This document shows positions 42,733 to 50,500 of a stretch of 64,000 nucleotides of DNA, in pieces. Source of the DNA: JBGPLJ01 sp035644395 (GTDB lineage: Bacteria > Pseudomonadota > Gammaproteobacteria > Steroidobacterales > Steroidobacteraceae); contig DASQOR010000059.1 of assembly GCA_035644395.1 (NCBI GenBank), forward strand, positions 174,921-238,920, given 5' to 3'. Each line of letters starts with the position of its first letter. Within the stretch, counting starts at the first letter, position 1. Below the pieces are notes generated by a model. It saw only the letters and a list, made by a program, of their open reading frames with translations, had not been told where the DNA came from and did no database searches. Made by a program: the position numbers and the translations under genes.

Positions 42733-44124
42733 ATGTGGAGGCTCGCCGCGGCCGGCAGTGTCCTCTGGCTGGTGGCATGTGCGACGGAAGCACCACCGGC
42801 CACGGCAAGCTTGTCCGGCACGGCTACCTATCGGGAGCGCATTGCGCTCACACCGGACGCGGCGTTCGAAGCTACGCTGGAAGACGTGTCGCGCATGGAT
42901 ATCGCCGCGCCGGTTCTCGGACGGACGCGCATCGCATCGCCGGGCCAGCCGCCGATTCATTTTACGATTACCTACAACCCGGCGCAACTGTCGACGGCGG
43001 GCCGCTATGCCGTGCGCGCCCGCATCGTGCGCGGCGACGACGTCCTCTTCGTCGCCACCACGGTCGATCCCGTCCCCGGCCCTGGCTTGACGGCTCCGGT
43101 GGAAATTCTGATGCGCAGCGCGCGCGCAGGCGCGCCTGGCACGCGCAGCGGCGAAGCGGCGCTTGCGGACCTGCCGGCGACGTTCGCTGGTGATTTGCCG
43201 TGCGCCGACTGCGAGGCACTGCGCTATCACCTCGATCTCTTCGAGGACGGAACCTACTTCGTGCGCACGACCTATGCGGGCAAGTCGGCGCTCAGCATCG
43301 ACGACATCGGCCGCTGGGCGCTCGCCGCCGACGGGCGCACGCTCGAACTGCGCGCCGGCCGCGAGGCGTACGAACGCTTTGAAGTGCGCGACGCCGGGAC
43401 GCTGCACAAGCTGGACCTTGCGGGCAAGCCGATCGAGTCGCGACTCAATTACGACCTGACGCGCCAGCCGCACTTCGACCCGATCGAGCCCGGCCTCGCC
43501 ATGAGGGGCCTCTATTCGTACTGGGCCGACGCCGGGAGTTTCACCGAGTGCTTGACGGGCAAGCGCCTCGCCGTCGCCCAGGAAGCCGCCAACGGCGCAC
43601 TCGAAGCGGCCTATATGAAAGCGCGCAGCGAGCAGGGCGCCGTCGTGCTCGCGTCGATTCGTGGACGCATCGTGACGCGCTCGCCCGAGCCAGGCAGGCC
43701 GGCGAAGGCGACACTGATCGTGGACCGCTTCGACCGCGTATCGACGACCGAGCGCTGCAGCTCCCAGCGTGCGAGCGCCGCGCTCGAGGACACGTACTGG
43801 AAACTCGTGCACGTGGGCGATGCGACGGTCGAGGCTGCGGCCGGTCAGCGCGAACCGCATCTGCTGCTGAGTTCCGCCGACCGGCGGGTCGGCGGATTCA
43901 GCGGCTGCAATCAGCTGACGGGCGGGTACGAGCTCGACGGCAAGCGGCTGAAGTTCGGGCCGCTCGCCGGCACGATGATGGCCTGCATCAATGGCATGGA
44001 GCGCGAGCGCGCGTTTCTCGATGCGCTCGGCGCGACGGAGAGCTGGCGCATCGTCGCCGGCGATCTCGCCCTGCTGGATGACGGCGGCCGCGTCGTCGCG
44101 CAATTTCAGTCGCACGGCCGCTGA
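42733..44124 (+). CDS. Lipoprotein with YbaY, NlpE and META (HslJ) domains
   Basis: 463 residues from the ATG at 42733 with GGGGTGG upstream. The leader ends WLVAC, a lipobox, so an outer-membrane lipoprotein is expected. Residues about 25-115 match YbaY (ATYRERIALTPDAAFEATL, RYAVRARIVRGDD). Residues about 150-240 match NlpE, with its CxxC (DLPCADCEAL) and the YHLDLFEDGTYF strand. The last 110 residues are a META/HslJ domain (YWKLVHVGD, GGFSGCNQLTGGYELDG). NlpE senses surface and copper stress through Cpx in E. coli; the combination suggests an envelope-stress lipoprotein. It lies nine bases before the sortase gene. Confidence 0.85.
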   Translation: MWRLAAAGSVLWLVACATEAPPATASLSGTATYRERIALTPDAAFEATLEDVSRMDIAAPVLGRTRIASPGQPPIHFTITYNPAQLSTAGRYAVRARIVRGDDVLFVATTVDPVPGPGLTAPVEILMRSARAGAPGTRSGEAALADLPATFAGDLPCADCEALRYHLDLFEDGTYFVRTTYAGKSALSIDDIGRWALAADGRTLELRAGREAYERFEVRDAGTLHKLDLAGKPIESRLNYDLTRQPHFDPIEPGLAMRGLYSYWADAGSFTECLTGKRLAVAQEAANGALEAAYMKARSEQGAVVLASIRGRIVTRSPEPGRPAKATLIVDRFDRVSTTERCSSQRASAALEDTYWKLVHVGDATVEAAAGQREPHLLLSSADRRVGGFSGCNQLTGGYELDGKRLKFGPLAGTMMACINGMERERAFLDALGATESWRIVAGDLALLDDGGRVVAQFQSHGR

Positions 44125-44133
44125 GCGCGCCGC

Positions 44134-44805
44134 ATGCAGACACGCCGCATCCTCGAGTGGAGCGCCTGGGTCCTGGGAGCGGCGCTCCTTCTCTTCTACG
44201 GCGGCGTGCGCGTCTGGTCCGAGAATGCCCGCGTTGCCGGCATCGAGGAATTCCGCCGGATGACCGTGGCTGAACCCGCGGCCGGCGGGCCGCAGGATGC
44301 CGTCCCCGCGCCGTCGCATCCGGTCGATCAATCCTTATGGTCGAAGCAGCGCGTCGCGGCCTATGCACGGGCCGCGGCCATGGGCGAAGTCGCCCAGGCG
44401 CTGCTTCGCATACCGGCCCTCGATCTCGAGGTGCCAGTGTTCGAGGGAACGGGCGAGGAGAATCTCGACCGCGGCGCGGGCCACATCGAAGGCACCACCG
44501 CGCTCGGCGAACCCGGCAACGCGGGCGTCGCGGGACATCGCGACGGCTTTTTCCGCAAGCTCAAGGACGCGAGGCTCGACCAGATCATCTACCTCGATCT
44601 GCCGGGCCGGACGCTGCGCTATCGCGTGGCCGAATTGAGCCTCGTGGTGCCGACCGAGAGCCAGGTGCTCGCCCCAGCGGATGCTCCGAGCCTCACGCTC
44701 GTCACCTGCTACCCATTCTATTTCGTGGGCTCCGCCCCGCAGCGCTTCATCGTGCGGGCGGAACTCGACGATACGCCGGAAGAATCCACAGTCCCAAGGA
44801 GATAG
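44134..44805 (+). CDS. Class D sortase
   Basis: A 223-residue membrane-anchored transpeptidase. One N-terminal membrane helix (WSAWVLGAALLLFYGG, residues 10-25) leaves the catalytic domain outside. The triad is visible: H135 (AGHRDGFF), C192 (LVTCYPFYF) and R204 (APQRFIV). LRIPALDLEVPVFEG is the usual class D opening. Sortases cleave an LPxTG-like signal and join the Thr to an amine; in Gram-negative bacteria they are uncommon and usually adjoin one substrate gene. The downstream gene, two bases after this stop, encodes a protein ending in LPKTA plus a membrane helix, an exact fit. Confidence 0.92.
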   Translation: MQTRRILEWSAWVLGAALLLFYGGVRVWSENARVAGIEEFRRMTVAEPAAGGPQDAVPAPSHPVDQSLWSKQRVAAYARAAAMGEVAQALLRIPALDLEVPVFEGTGEENLDRGAGHIEGTTALGEPGNAGVAGHRDGFFRKLKDARLDQIIYLDLPGRTLRYRVAELSLVVPTESQVLAPADAPSLTLVTCYPFYFVGSAPQRFIVRAELDDTPEESTVPRR

Positions 44806-44807
44806 TC

Positions 44808-45422
44808 ATGAGAGTTCGATCGTTGAAGTTCCTGCCGGCCCTGGCGGGCGCAGTCGTGCTCGCGGCCAGCGTCACGGCTGTCGCGCAGAGCGTCGAAAAA
44901 TCGTTCACGGCGAGCGGCACGTCCTGCAACCAGATCATCTGGTCGCGCGAAGCGCTAGCCAAGTATCCGAACCTGACGCTGGCCTGCCGCGAGGTGCTGC
45001 AGAAGAACGGCAAGAGCTACGTCAAGTTCGAAGGCACGGTGCAACGCGTGAAGGACGGCGGCAAGACGCTGCTCGTCAACTTCAAGGGCGCCGACACCTA
45101 TACGCTGCATCCGCCGGAAGGCATGACGGTCAATATCGGTGGCAAGCAGACGGCCATGAAGGACCTGCAGCCGGGCGATACAGTCACGTTCTTCGTTCCC
45201 GAGGATCGCCTGGCGCTCGACCTGACGCCGGAGCCGACGCCGCCCATGCAGGAAATCGCACTGGCTCCGGCACCCATGGAGCAAGCGGCACCCGCGGCGG
45301 AAGAACAGGCACCGCTGCCGAAGACGGCGAGCTCGCTGCCCTGGTTCGCAGTGTTCGGACTCCTGTTTGCGACAGCCGGTGCGGCGTTGACGCTGCGTCG
45401 CCGGCTGCGCCCGGAAGCCTGA
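44808..45422 (+). CDS. Sortase substrate with C-terminal LPKTA sorting signal
   Basis: 204 residues; AAGGAG stands before the ATG at 44808, inside the end of the sortase gene. Signal peptide FLPALAGAVVLAASVTAVAQ. The body (residues 28-135) is unrecognised, with two Cys at 40 and 60, and a run KTLLVNFKGADTYTLH. After a Pro/Ala/Glu-rich stretch comes LPKTA at 170-174, a 20-residue hydrophobic helix (LPWFAVFGLLFATAGAALTL) and a RRRLRPEA tail: the complete tripartite sorting signal. The coupled sortase would cleave between Thr173 and Ala174. What it is attached to in a Gram-negative envelope is unknown. Confidence 0.88.
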   Translation: MRVRSLKFLPALAGAVVLAASVTAVAQSVEKSFTASGTSCNQIIWSREALAKYPNLTLACREVLQKNGKSYVKFEGTVQRVKDGGKTLLVNFKGADTYTLHPPEGMTVNIGGKQTAMKDLQPGDTVTFFVPEDRLALDLTPEPTPPMQEIALAPAPMEQAAPAAEEQAPLPKTASSLPWFAVFGLLFATAGAALTLRRRLRPEA

Positions 45423-45439
45423 TAGCGGAGTTACGCCTG

Positions 45440-45464
45440 CCGGCCCTGCCCGACACAGGGCCGG
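45440..45464. terminator. Possible terminator hairpin after the sortase operon
   Basis: CCGGCCCTG at 45440-45448 pairs perfectly with CAGGGCCGG at 45456-45464 across a seven-base loop, 17 bases after the substrate stop. It lies between convergent genes. A T-run is missing, so termination is only likely, not certain. Confidence 0.5.
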
Positions 45465-45523
45465 TATCGCGTGAGTGTGGCGCTCGACCGCGTGTCGCCG
45501 CCGAAGGCTTTGTGCGCGTCGCG

Positions 45524-47260
45524 CTAACGCCGCAGCGCGCCGGTCTCGAGATCGACTCCCGCGGCTGACAGCGCATCGACCAGCGGAGCGAGATGCCGCT
45601 CGTACCTTGGCGCCCGTCCCGACCGGTCTGACACCGGCTCGCGCGCCTGTACGGTGCTGAGCGTCGCAATCGCGCGCTTCTGGCCCTGGAAGTTGCCGCA
45701 ACCCTCTTCCCATGCAAGGCCGCAGTACTCGAGCAGCGCAGGCGCGGCCGCCGCGAAATGGCCGGCAAAATTCTCGTACTGCACCGTCATCAGCCGATCT
45801 CCCGCAAGGCGCTCCCAGTGCGCCATGAGGCGGGCGCATTCGCCGTAATAGTGTCCGATGTCCTGCAGGCGCCCGGTGAACGTCTGGAACTTGGGAAACT
45901 CGTTGCGGAAGATAGACAGGCCGGTCTCGACCGGATTGCGCCGCACGTGGACGATGCGCGCCCCGGGGAACAGCCGGAGAATCAGGCCGACGGCGTCGAA
46001 GTTCCAGGGATTCTTGTCCGTGATGCGATCGCGCCCCTTCAGATCGGGCAGATCCTGCCCGTAGCTCGCCGCGAACTGCGTCAGCAGCTCGGGCGTGATC
46101 GGGGTCGATGCGCTCACCAGCGCCTCGTAGTCGCGCATGATCCGTCGCATCGCCATGCGCTCGCCGCAGGCGAGCACCCGCGAATGCGCGCCCAGCACGC
46201 TTTCGATCAAGGTCGTTCCTGAACGCGGCATGCCGACGATGAAAATCGGCGTGGCTCCACCGGCGTCGGCGAGCGGCGCGGGGACGGCATTGAAGTGAGC
46301 GATGAGTGCGTCGGTCGTGCGCGTGCGTACTGCGGCGCTGTAGGCGAGACCTTCCTTGGCGTCCCGCTCGGCCGCCAGCCGGTGGGCGAGTTCGCAAGCG
46401 GCGAAGGCCGCATCCGAATCGCCCTCGGCATCCCGGCAGCCGCTCAAGGTGTAGGCCGCGGAAATGCGATGCTCGATGCGCAACCGCGGCTCGGCAGCGA
46501 GCCGGGAAACCGCCGCCGTCTCATCCGCCGTCAAGCGGCCGCGCTTGACCTGGCTCAGGATGCGATAGGCGGTCACGTCTTCCGCGTTGAGCTCGAGGCA
46601 GCGGCGGCAATAGCCTTCGGCCTCCTCGAACCTGCCGAGATACATCAGAAGTCCCGCCCTGGCGGACAGCATGTGCTCGTTGCGCGCATCGAGCGCTTCG
46701 GCGGCGTCCAGCGCTTTCGCGGCCTCGTCGAACTCGAGCGCGTTCAGGCACAGGCGCGCGAGGGTTGCCCAGCGGTCCGCGTTCGCACCGGTGAGCGCCG
46801 TTGCCTTTCGATACCAGTCGATGGCCGGGTGCAGGCGGCCAGACTCCCATGCCGCCTTGGCCCGTGCCTCCCAGGCGCGCGGCATCTCGGGCCTGCGGTC
46901 CGCCCAGGTTCGCGCGACGACCTCAATGGCCGCCCAGTCGCGCTCGCCTTCGAGTACGTCGACGTAAAGCGCAAAGAATGCGTCGTTGACCGGGGTGACC
47001 TGGGCGGTGCGCTCGAGCACGAGCCGCGCCTCCCGCAGCTGGCCGAGCGCCGATGCGGCGACGGCCGTTTTCAGGGCCACGCCGAGATTATTCGATTCGA
47101 TCTCGTGCGCCCGCTGGAATGCGTGCAAGGCCTCCGGCAGGCGCTGGCTGGCGCCGGCGAAATCGCCGAGCCGTTCCCAGCTGCGCGCATCGTGCGGAGT
47201 GCGCGACGCGGCGAGGCGCAGGGATTCGAGGGTCTGATCGACGGAGGGGGTCCCACTCAT
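45524..47260 (-). CDS. TPR-repeat sulfotransferase (second copy in window)
   Basis: A 578-residue protein. TPR units fill residues about 10-260 (RLPEALHAFQRAHEIESNN, WATLARLCLNALEFDEAAK, LMYLGRFEEAEGYCRRCLE). The sulfotransferase domain has IFIVGMPRSGTTLIESVLG (5'-phosphosulfate loop) and IVHVRRNPVETGLSIFRNEF (3'-phosphate site), the latter matching the tyrosylprotein-type signature. It uses PAPS to sulfate an unknown acceptor. It is divergent from the phospholipase D lipoprotein gene and unlike its relative at 13701 is not coupled to a peptidase. Confidence 0.9.
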   Translation of the reverse strand: MSGTPSVDQTLESLRLAASRTPHDARSWERLGDFAGASQRLPEALHAFQRAHEIESNNLGVALKTAVAASALGQLREARLVLERTAQVTPVNDAFFALYVDVLEGERDWAAIEVVARTWADRRPEMPRAWEARAKAAWESGRLHPAIDWYRKATALTGANADRWATLARLCLNALEFDEAAKALDAAEALDARNEHMLSARAGLLMYLGRFEEAEGYCRRCLELNAEDVTAYRILSQVKRGRLTADETAAVSRLAAEPRLRIEHRISAAYTLSGCRDAEGDSDAAFAACELAHRLAAERDAKEGLAYSAAVRTRTTDALIAHFNAVPAPLADAGGATPIFIVGMPRSGTTLIESVLGAHSRVLACGERMAMRRIMRDYEALVSASTPITPELLTQFAASYGQDLPDLKGRDRITDKNPWNFDAVGLILRLFPGARIVHVRRNPVETGLSIFRNEFPKFQTFTGRLQDIGHYYGECARLMAHWERLAGDRLMTVQYENFAGHFAAAAPALLEYCGLAWEEGCGNFQGQKRAIATLSTVQAREPVSDRSGRAPRYERHLAPLVDALSAAGVDLETGALRR

Positions 47261-47368
47261 CCGGCGACACTACCGAATCCCGCAGGGAACGGCGAGCCAG
47301 CGGGAATAAAAACAGTCGGATGCAGGACGATTGATGCGGGACCTCGTCCGGCCGGTTTACCATGGCGA

Positions 47369-48970
47369 GTGCCGTCAACAGCCGTGACATCGCCAGCCGC
47401 CTTGCAAAGCTCCGCACCGTCGATCATTGCCGTCGCGCATTCGTTACGCGCGGCGCTGGCGCTCCTGGCTGTGACCGGTCTCGCGGCGTGCGCGCAACTG
47501 CAGCCGCGCCCGGTCCTGCCAGTGACGGCTGCGGCGCCGCCGGGCACTACGACCCGGCTCGATCAATTCATCGCTGCCGCCGAAGGGCGCCATGCAGGTC
47601 AATCCGGATTCCGCCTCGTCAAGGAGGGTCCGGAAGCGTTCGTCATCCGCGCGCAGAGCGCGAAGCTCGCCGACCGCAGCCTCGATGTGCAGACCTACAT
47701 CTGGCACGCCGATCTCACCGGTGCATTCATCGCGCACCAGGTCCTCGAGGCGGCGGACCGCGGCGTCAAGGTGAGGTTGCTCGTCGATGACATGGATGCA
47801 CGCGCCAAGAATGCCGGCTTCGCCGCGCTCGGCGCGCACCCGAACATCCAGGTGCGCCTGTACAATCCATTTGCGTCGCGCGAGGGCACCGCGAGCATGG
47901 TGGGCGAGGGGCTCACGAGTTTCGGGCGCATCAACCATCGCATGCACAACAAGACCTGGATCGCCGATAACCGGATCGCGGTCGCCGGCGGCCGGAACAT
48001 CGGCGACGAGTATTTCGGCGCGAGCGATGAGGTGAACTTCGTCGATCTCGATTTCGCGATGATCGGTCAGGTCGTCCGTGACGCTTCGAGCTCCTTCGAC
48101 CGGTACTGGAATGCCCCGGCGGCTTATCCGATCGAAGTGCTCGACCCCGAACACGTGACCGCGAAGGCGCTCGAAGCCCTGCGGGCGAGGCTCGCGACGG
48201 CCCCCGACGATCCCGCCGCGGCGCGCTACGCGGCGGCATTGCGCGCGGACGACGCTGTGAATCGCCTGATCGCGGGCGACTGGCCGCTGCAGTGGTCGGC
48301 GACCTACCGCTTCATATCCGACGATCCGATGAAAGCGACGCTGAAGGAGGGCGACCCGGAACGCACGCAGGTAGCAACCGAGCTCGTGCCGATGCTGCGG
48401 GCCGCGCAATCGGGAATCACGATCATTTCCCCTTATTTCGTGCCTGGAGAAAAGCTCACGGCCGGGCTTGTCGAGAGCGCGGGACAAGGCAAGCGAGTCC
48501 GCATCCTGACGAATTCGCTGGCGGCGAACGACGTCGCCGCGGTGCACGGCGGCTATTCGCGTTATCGCAAGACGCTCGTGGCCGGCGGCGTCGAGGTCTG
48601 GGAGCTCAAGCCGGCCGCGGGCGGCACCAAATCGAGCCTCAAGGGCTCCTCCGGAGCGAGCCTGCATACGAAGGCCCTGACGGTGGACGGGCGCACGCTC
48701 TTCGTCGGCAGCTACAACCTCGATCCGCGGTCGACCTGGCTCAACTGCGAGCAGGGCGTGCTGGTCGAGAGCCCGGTGCTCGCCCACGAGCTCGAGCAGA
48801 TCTTCGACCAGCAGGCAACGGCCCAGCGCGCCTGGCAGGTGACGCTCAAGGGCGGCGATCTCAGCTGGAGCGACGGCAAGCAGATCTTCGATAACGATCC
48901 CATGGCGACGGCCGGGCGGCGCTTCCAGGCCTGGTTCGCGCGCGTGTTTCACCTCGACGCACAGCTGTAG
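47369..48970 (+). CDS. Phospholipase D family lipoprotein
   Basis: About 533 residues from a GTG at 47369 (a second GTG at 47384 is possible; no in-frame ATG fits). The leader LALLAVTGLAAC is a lipobox. Two HKD motifs of the phospholipase D superfamily are present: HNKTWIADNRIAVAGGRNIG and HTKALTVDGRTLFVGSYNLD, with a SPYFVPGEKL block between. This layout matches the periplasmic PLD/cardiolipin-synthase-like proteins of proteobacteria. It transfers or hydrolyses phosphatidyl groups at the envelope. Divergent from the TPR-sulfotransferase. Confidence 0.9.
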   Translation: MPSTAVTSPAALQSSAPSIIAVAHSLRAALALLAVTGLAACAQLQPRPVLPVTAAAPPGTTTRLDQFIAAAEGRHAGQSGFRLVKEGPEAFVIRAQSAKLADRSLDVQTYIWHADLTGAFIAHQVLEAADRGVKVRLLVDDMDARAKNAGFAALGAHPNIQVRLYNPFASREGTASMVGEGLTSFGRINHRMHNKTWIADNRIAVAGGRNIGDEYFGASDEVNFVDLDFAMIGQVVRDASSSFDRYWNAPAAYPIEVLDPEHVTAKALEALRARLATAPDDPAAARYAAALRADDAVNRLIAGDWPLQWSATYRFISDDPMKATLKEGDPERTQVATELVPMLRAAQSGITIISPYFVPGEKLTAGLVESAGQGKRVRILTNSLAANDVAAVHGGYSRYRKTLVAGGVEVWELKPAAGGTKSSLKGSSGASLHTKALTVDGRTLFVGSYNLDPRSTWLNCEQGVLVESPVLAHELEQIFDQQATAQRAWQVTLKGGDLSWSDGKQIFDNDPMATAGRRFQAWFARVFHLDAQL

Positions 48971-49072
48971 ACGCTTCGCATACGACCAATTGCGTACGCG
49001 GCACGACAACGCGATAAGCTAGCATCGCGCAACCGCTCGTGCGCCACGGCACGGCGGACGGCAGAGAACAAG

Positions 49073-50500
49073 ATGGCCGATCAGAACAGCCGCAACAGCT
49101 GCAGGCGCACGCTTGCGCTCGCTGCACTCCTCTGTGCCGTTTCGCTCGGCGCCCTGATCGATGGCTGCGCGACGCTCCGGCAACAAATGCCGAGCGTCAA
49201 GGAGTCCGAAGCGAAGGCGGCGCAACTTCGGGAGCTTGACCTCAGCGTCATGCGATTCGCCGATGAATACGTCGGCCGCGTCCGCGAGGCGATGATGCGA
49301 TTCCAGGCGACGGAAACGACGCCGGAGGGACGCCTTGCGGCACAGGACTGGAAGCTGCAGCAGGCCGACGCCGCCTACACGATTGCGAGCGGGCCGAGCC
49401 CGGTTACCAACGCCCTGGATCTCGTCGTGCTGGCGACCTTGAGCCGCATGGTGCTCGAGGACAGCTGGATACAGGAGCGCTTCGGCGAACGCGGACGCAA
49501 GGTCGACGAGATGCAGCGTCAGCTCGAGCAGGACACGTGGCTCCTCGTCAAGGATGTACTGACGGAGGAGCAGAAGGTCCAGCTGCGCGAGCTCATTGTG
49601 AAGTGGCGCGCGGAACACCCCGACGTCCGCCAGGTCGCCTACGTGCACTTCCAGCAATTCGCGAAGGGGATGACCTCGGGCGACGCCGAAGCGAAGACGC
49701 ATTCGGGCGGCCTCTTTTCGATGATCGGCCTCGATCCGCTCGCCAATCTCGACCCGGCGGTGCGGGAAATCAGCCAGACGCGCCAGCTCGCCGAACGCGC
49801 GATCTACTACCTGCAGCGCACGCCGGGCCTCGTCGACATGCACGTCGACCGGCTGACCTATTCGCTCGCCGTGATGCCGGAAACAAAGACGCTGCTCGCC
49901 GACCTCAACCGGGCGTCGCTCGTCGGCAGCGCCGCGGATCGACTCGCCGCTTCCCTGCCGCAGGTTCTCGACGAGCAGCGCGCCGCGCTCGTCAAAGATC
50001 TGTTGCGCGCCCTCGACGAGCAGAAGGCAGCCATTGGTCAATTGAGTGGCGACCTGCGCTCGACGCTCGAGGCCGGGACCGATACGGCCAACGCGCTGCA
50101 CGAGGCGCTCGAAACGCTCGACCGCATCACGGCGCGCATGGCGAAGCCGGCCGCCGCGCAATTGCAAACGGGCACCGGGCAAGCGCAAGGGCCCGGCGGG
50201 CAATCGCGAACGGCCGCGGCGCCGTTCGACATCAAGGAATACACGGAGCTCGTGCGCGAAGTCGCCGCGACGACGCGCGAGCTCGATGCGCTGGCGCAGC
50301 GGCTCGACACGGCACTGCCCGCCGTACGCACCGTCACGCAGGATGCGGCGGGCCACGTCGAGGGCATCGTGGATCATCTGTTCTGGATGGCGCTCATCCT
50401 CATCCTGATCACAATCGCCGGCGTGGTCGCGGCCACGCTCGCTTACCGCACGATTCTCGCGCGCCTCGCGGCGCGCAAACACCGACCGGAGGCCTCGTGA
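49073..50500 (+). CDS. Envelope protein with coiled-coil body and C-terminal membrane helix, unknown function
   Basis: A 475-residue protein I do not recognise. The N-terminus has a hydrophobic signal (TLALAALLCAVSLGALIDGC) that might be a lipoprotein leader, although Asp at -2 is unusual. The body is helical, with long heptad-like runs (LLRALDEQKAAIGQLSGDL, ELVREVAATTRELDALAQR). A C-terminal membrane helix (WMALILILITIAGVVAATLAY) ends in a basic tail. It could span the periplasm. Its stop overlaps the GTG start of the PLC/nuclease-like gene (GTGA), so the two are made together. Confidence 0.6.
   Translation: MADQNSRNSCRRTLALAALLCAVSLGALIDGCATLRQQMPSVKESEAKAAQLRELDLSVMRFADEYVGRVREAMMRFQATETTPEGRLAAQDWKLQQADAAYTIASGPSPVTNALDLVVLATLSRMVLEDSWIQERFGERGRKVDEMQRQLEQDTWLLVKDVLTEEQKVQLRELIVKWRAEHPDVRQVAYVHFQQFAKGMTSGDAEAKTHSGGLFSMIGLDPLANLDPAVREISQTRQLAERAIYYLQRTPGLVDMHVDRLTYSLAVMPETKTLLADLNRASLVGSAADRLAASLPQVLDEQRAALVKDLLRALDEQKAAIGQLSGDLRSTLEAGTDTANALHEALETLDRITARMAKPAAAQLQTGTGQAQGPGGQSRTAAAPFDIKEYTELVREVAATTRELDALAQRLDTALPAVRTVTQDAAGHVEGIVDHLFWMALILILITIAGVVAATLAYRTILARLAARKHRPEAS

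Noticed and set aside
46295..47368. N-terminal extension of the phospholipase D gene
   Set aside because: The added 358 residues are antisense to the TPR-sulfotransferase and would bury the lipoprotein signal.
49537..50496. N-terminal extension of the PLC/nuclease-like gene
   Set aside because: It is an out-of-frame shadow of the preceding gene; the GTG at 50497 gives a signal peptide directly.
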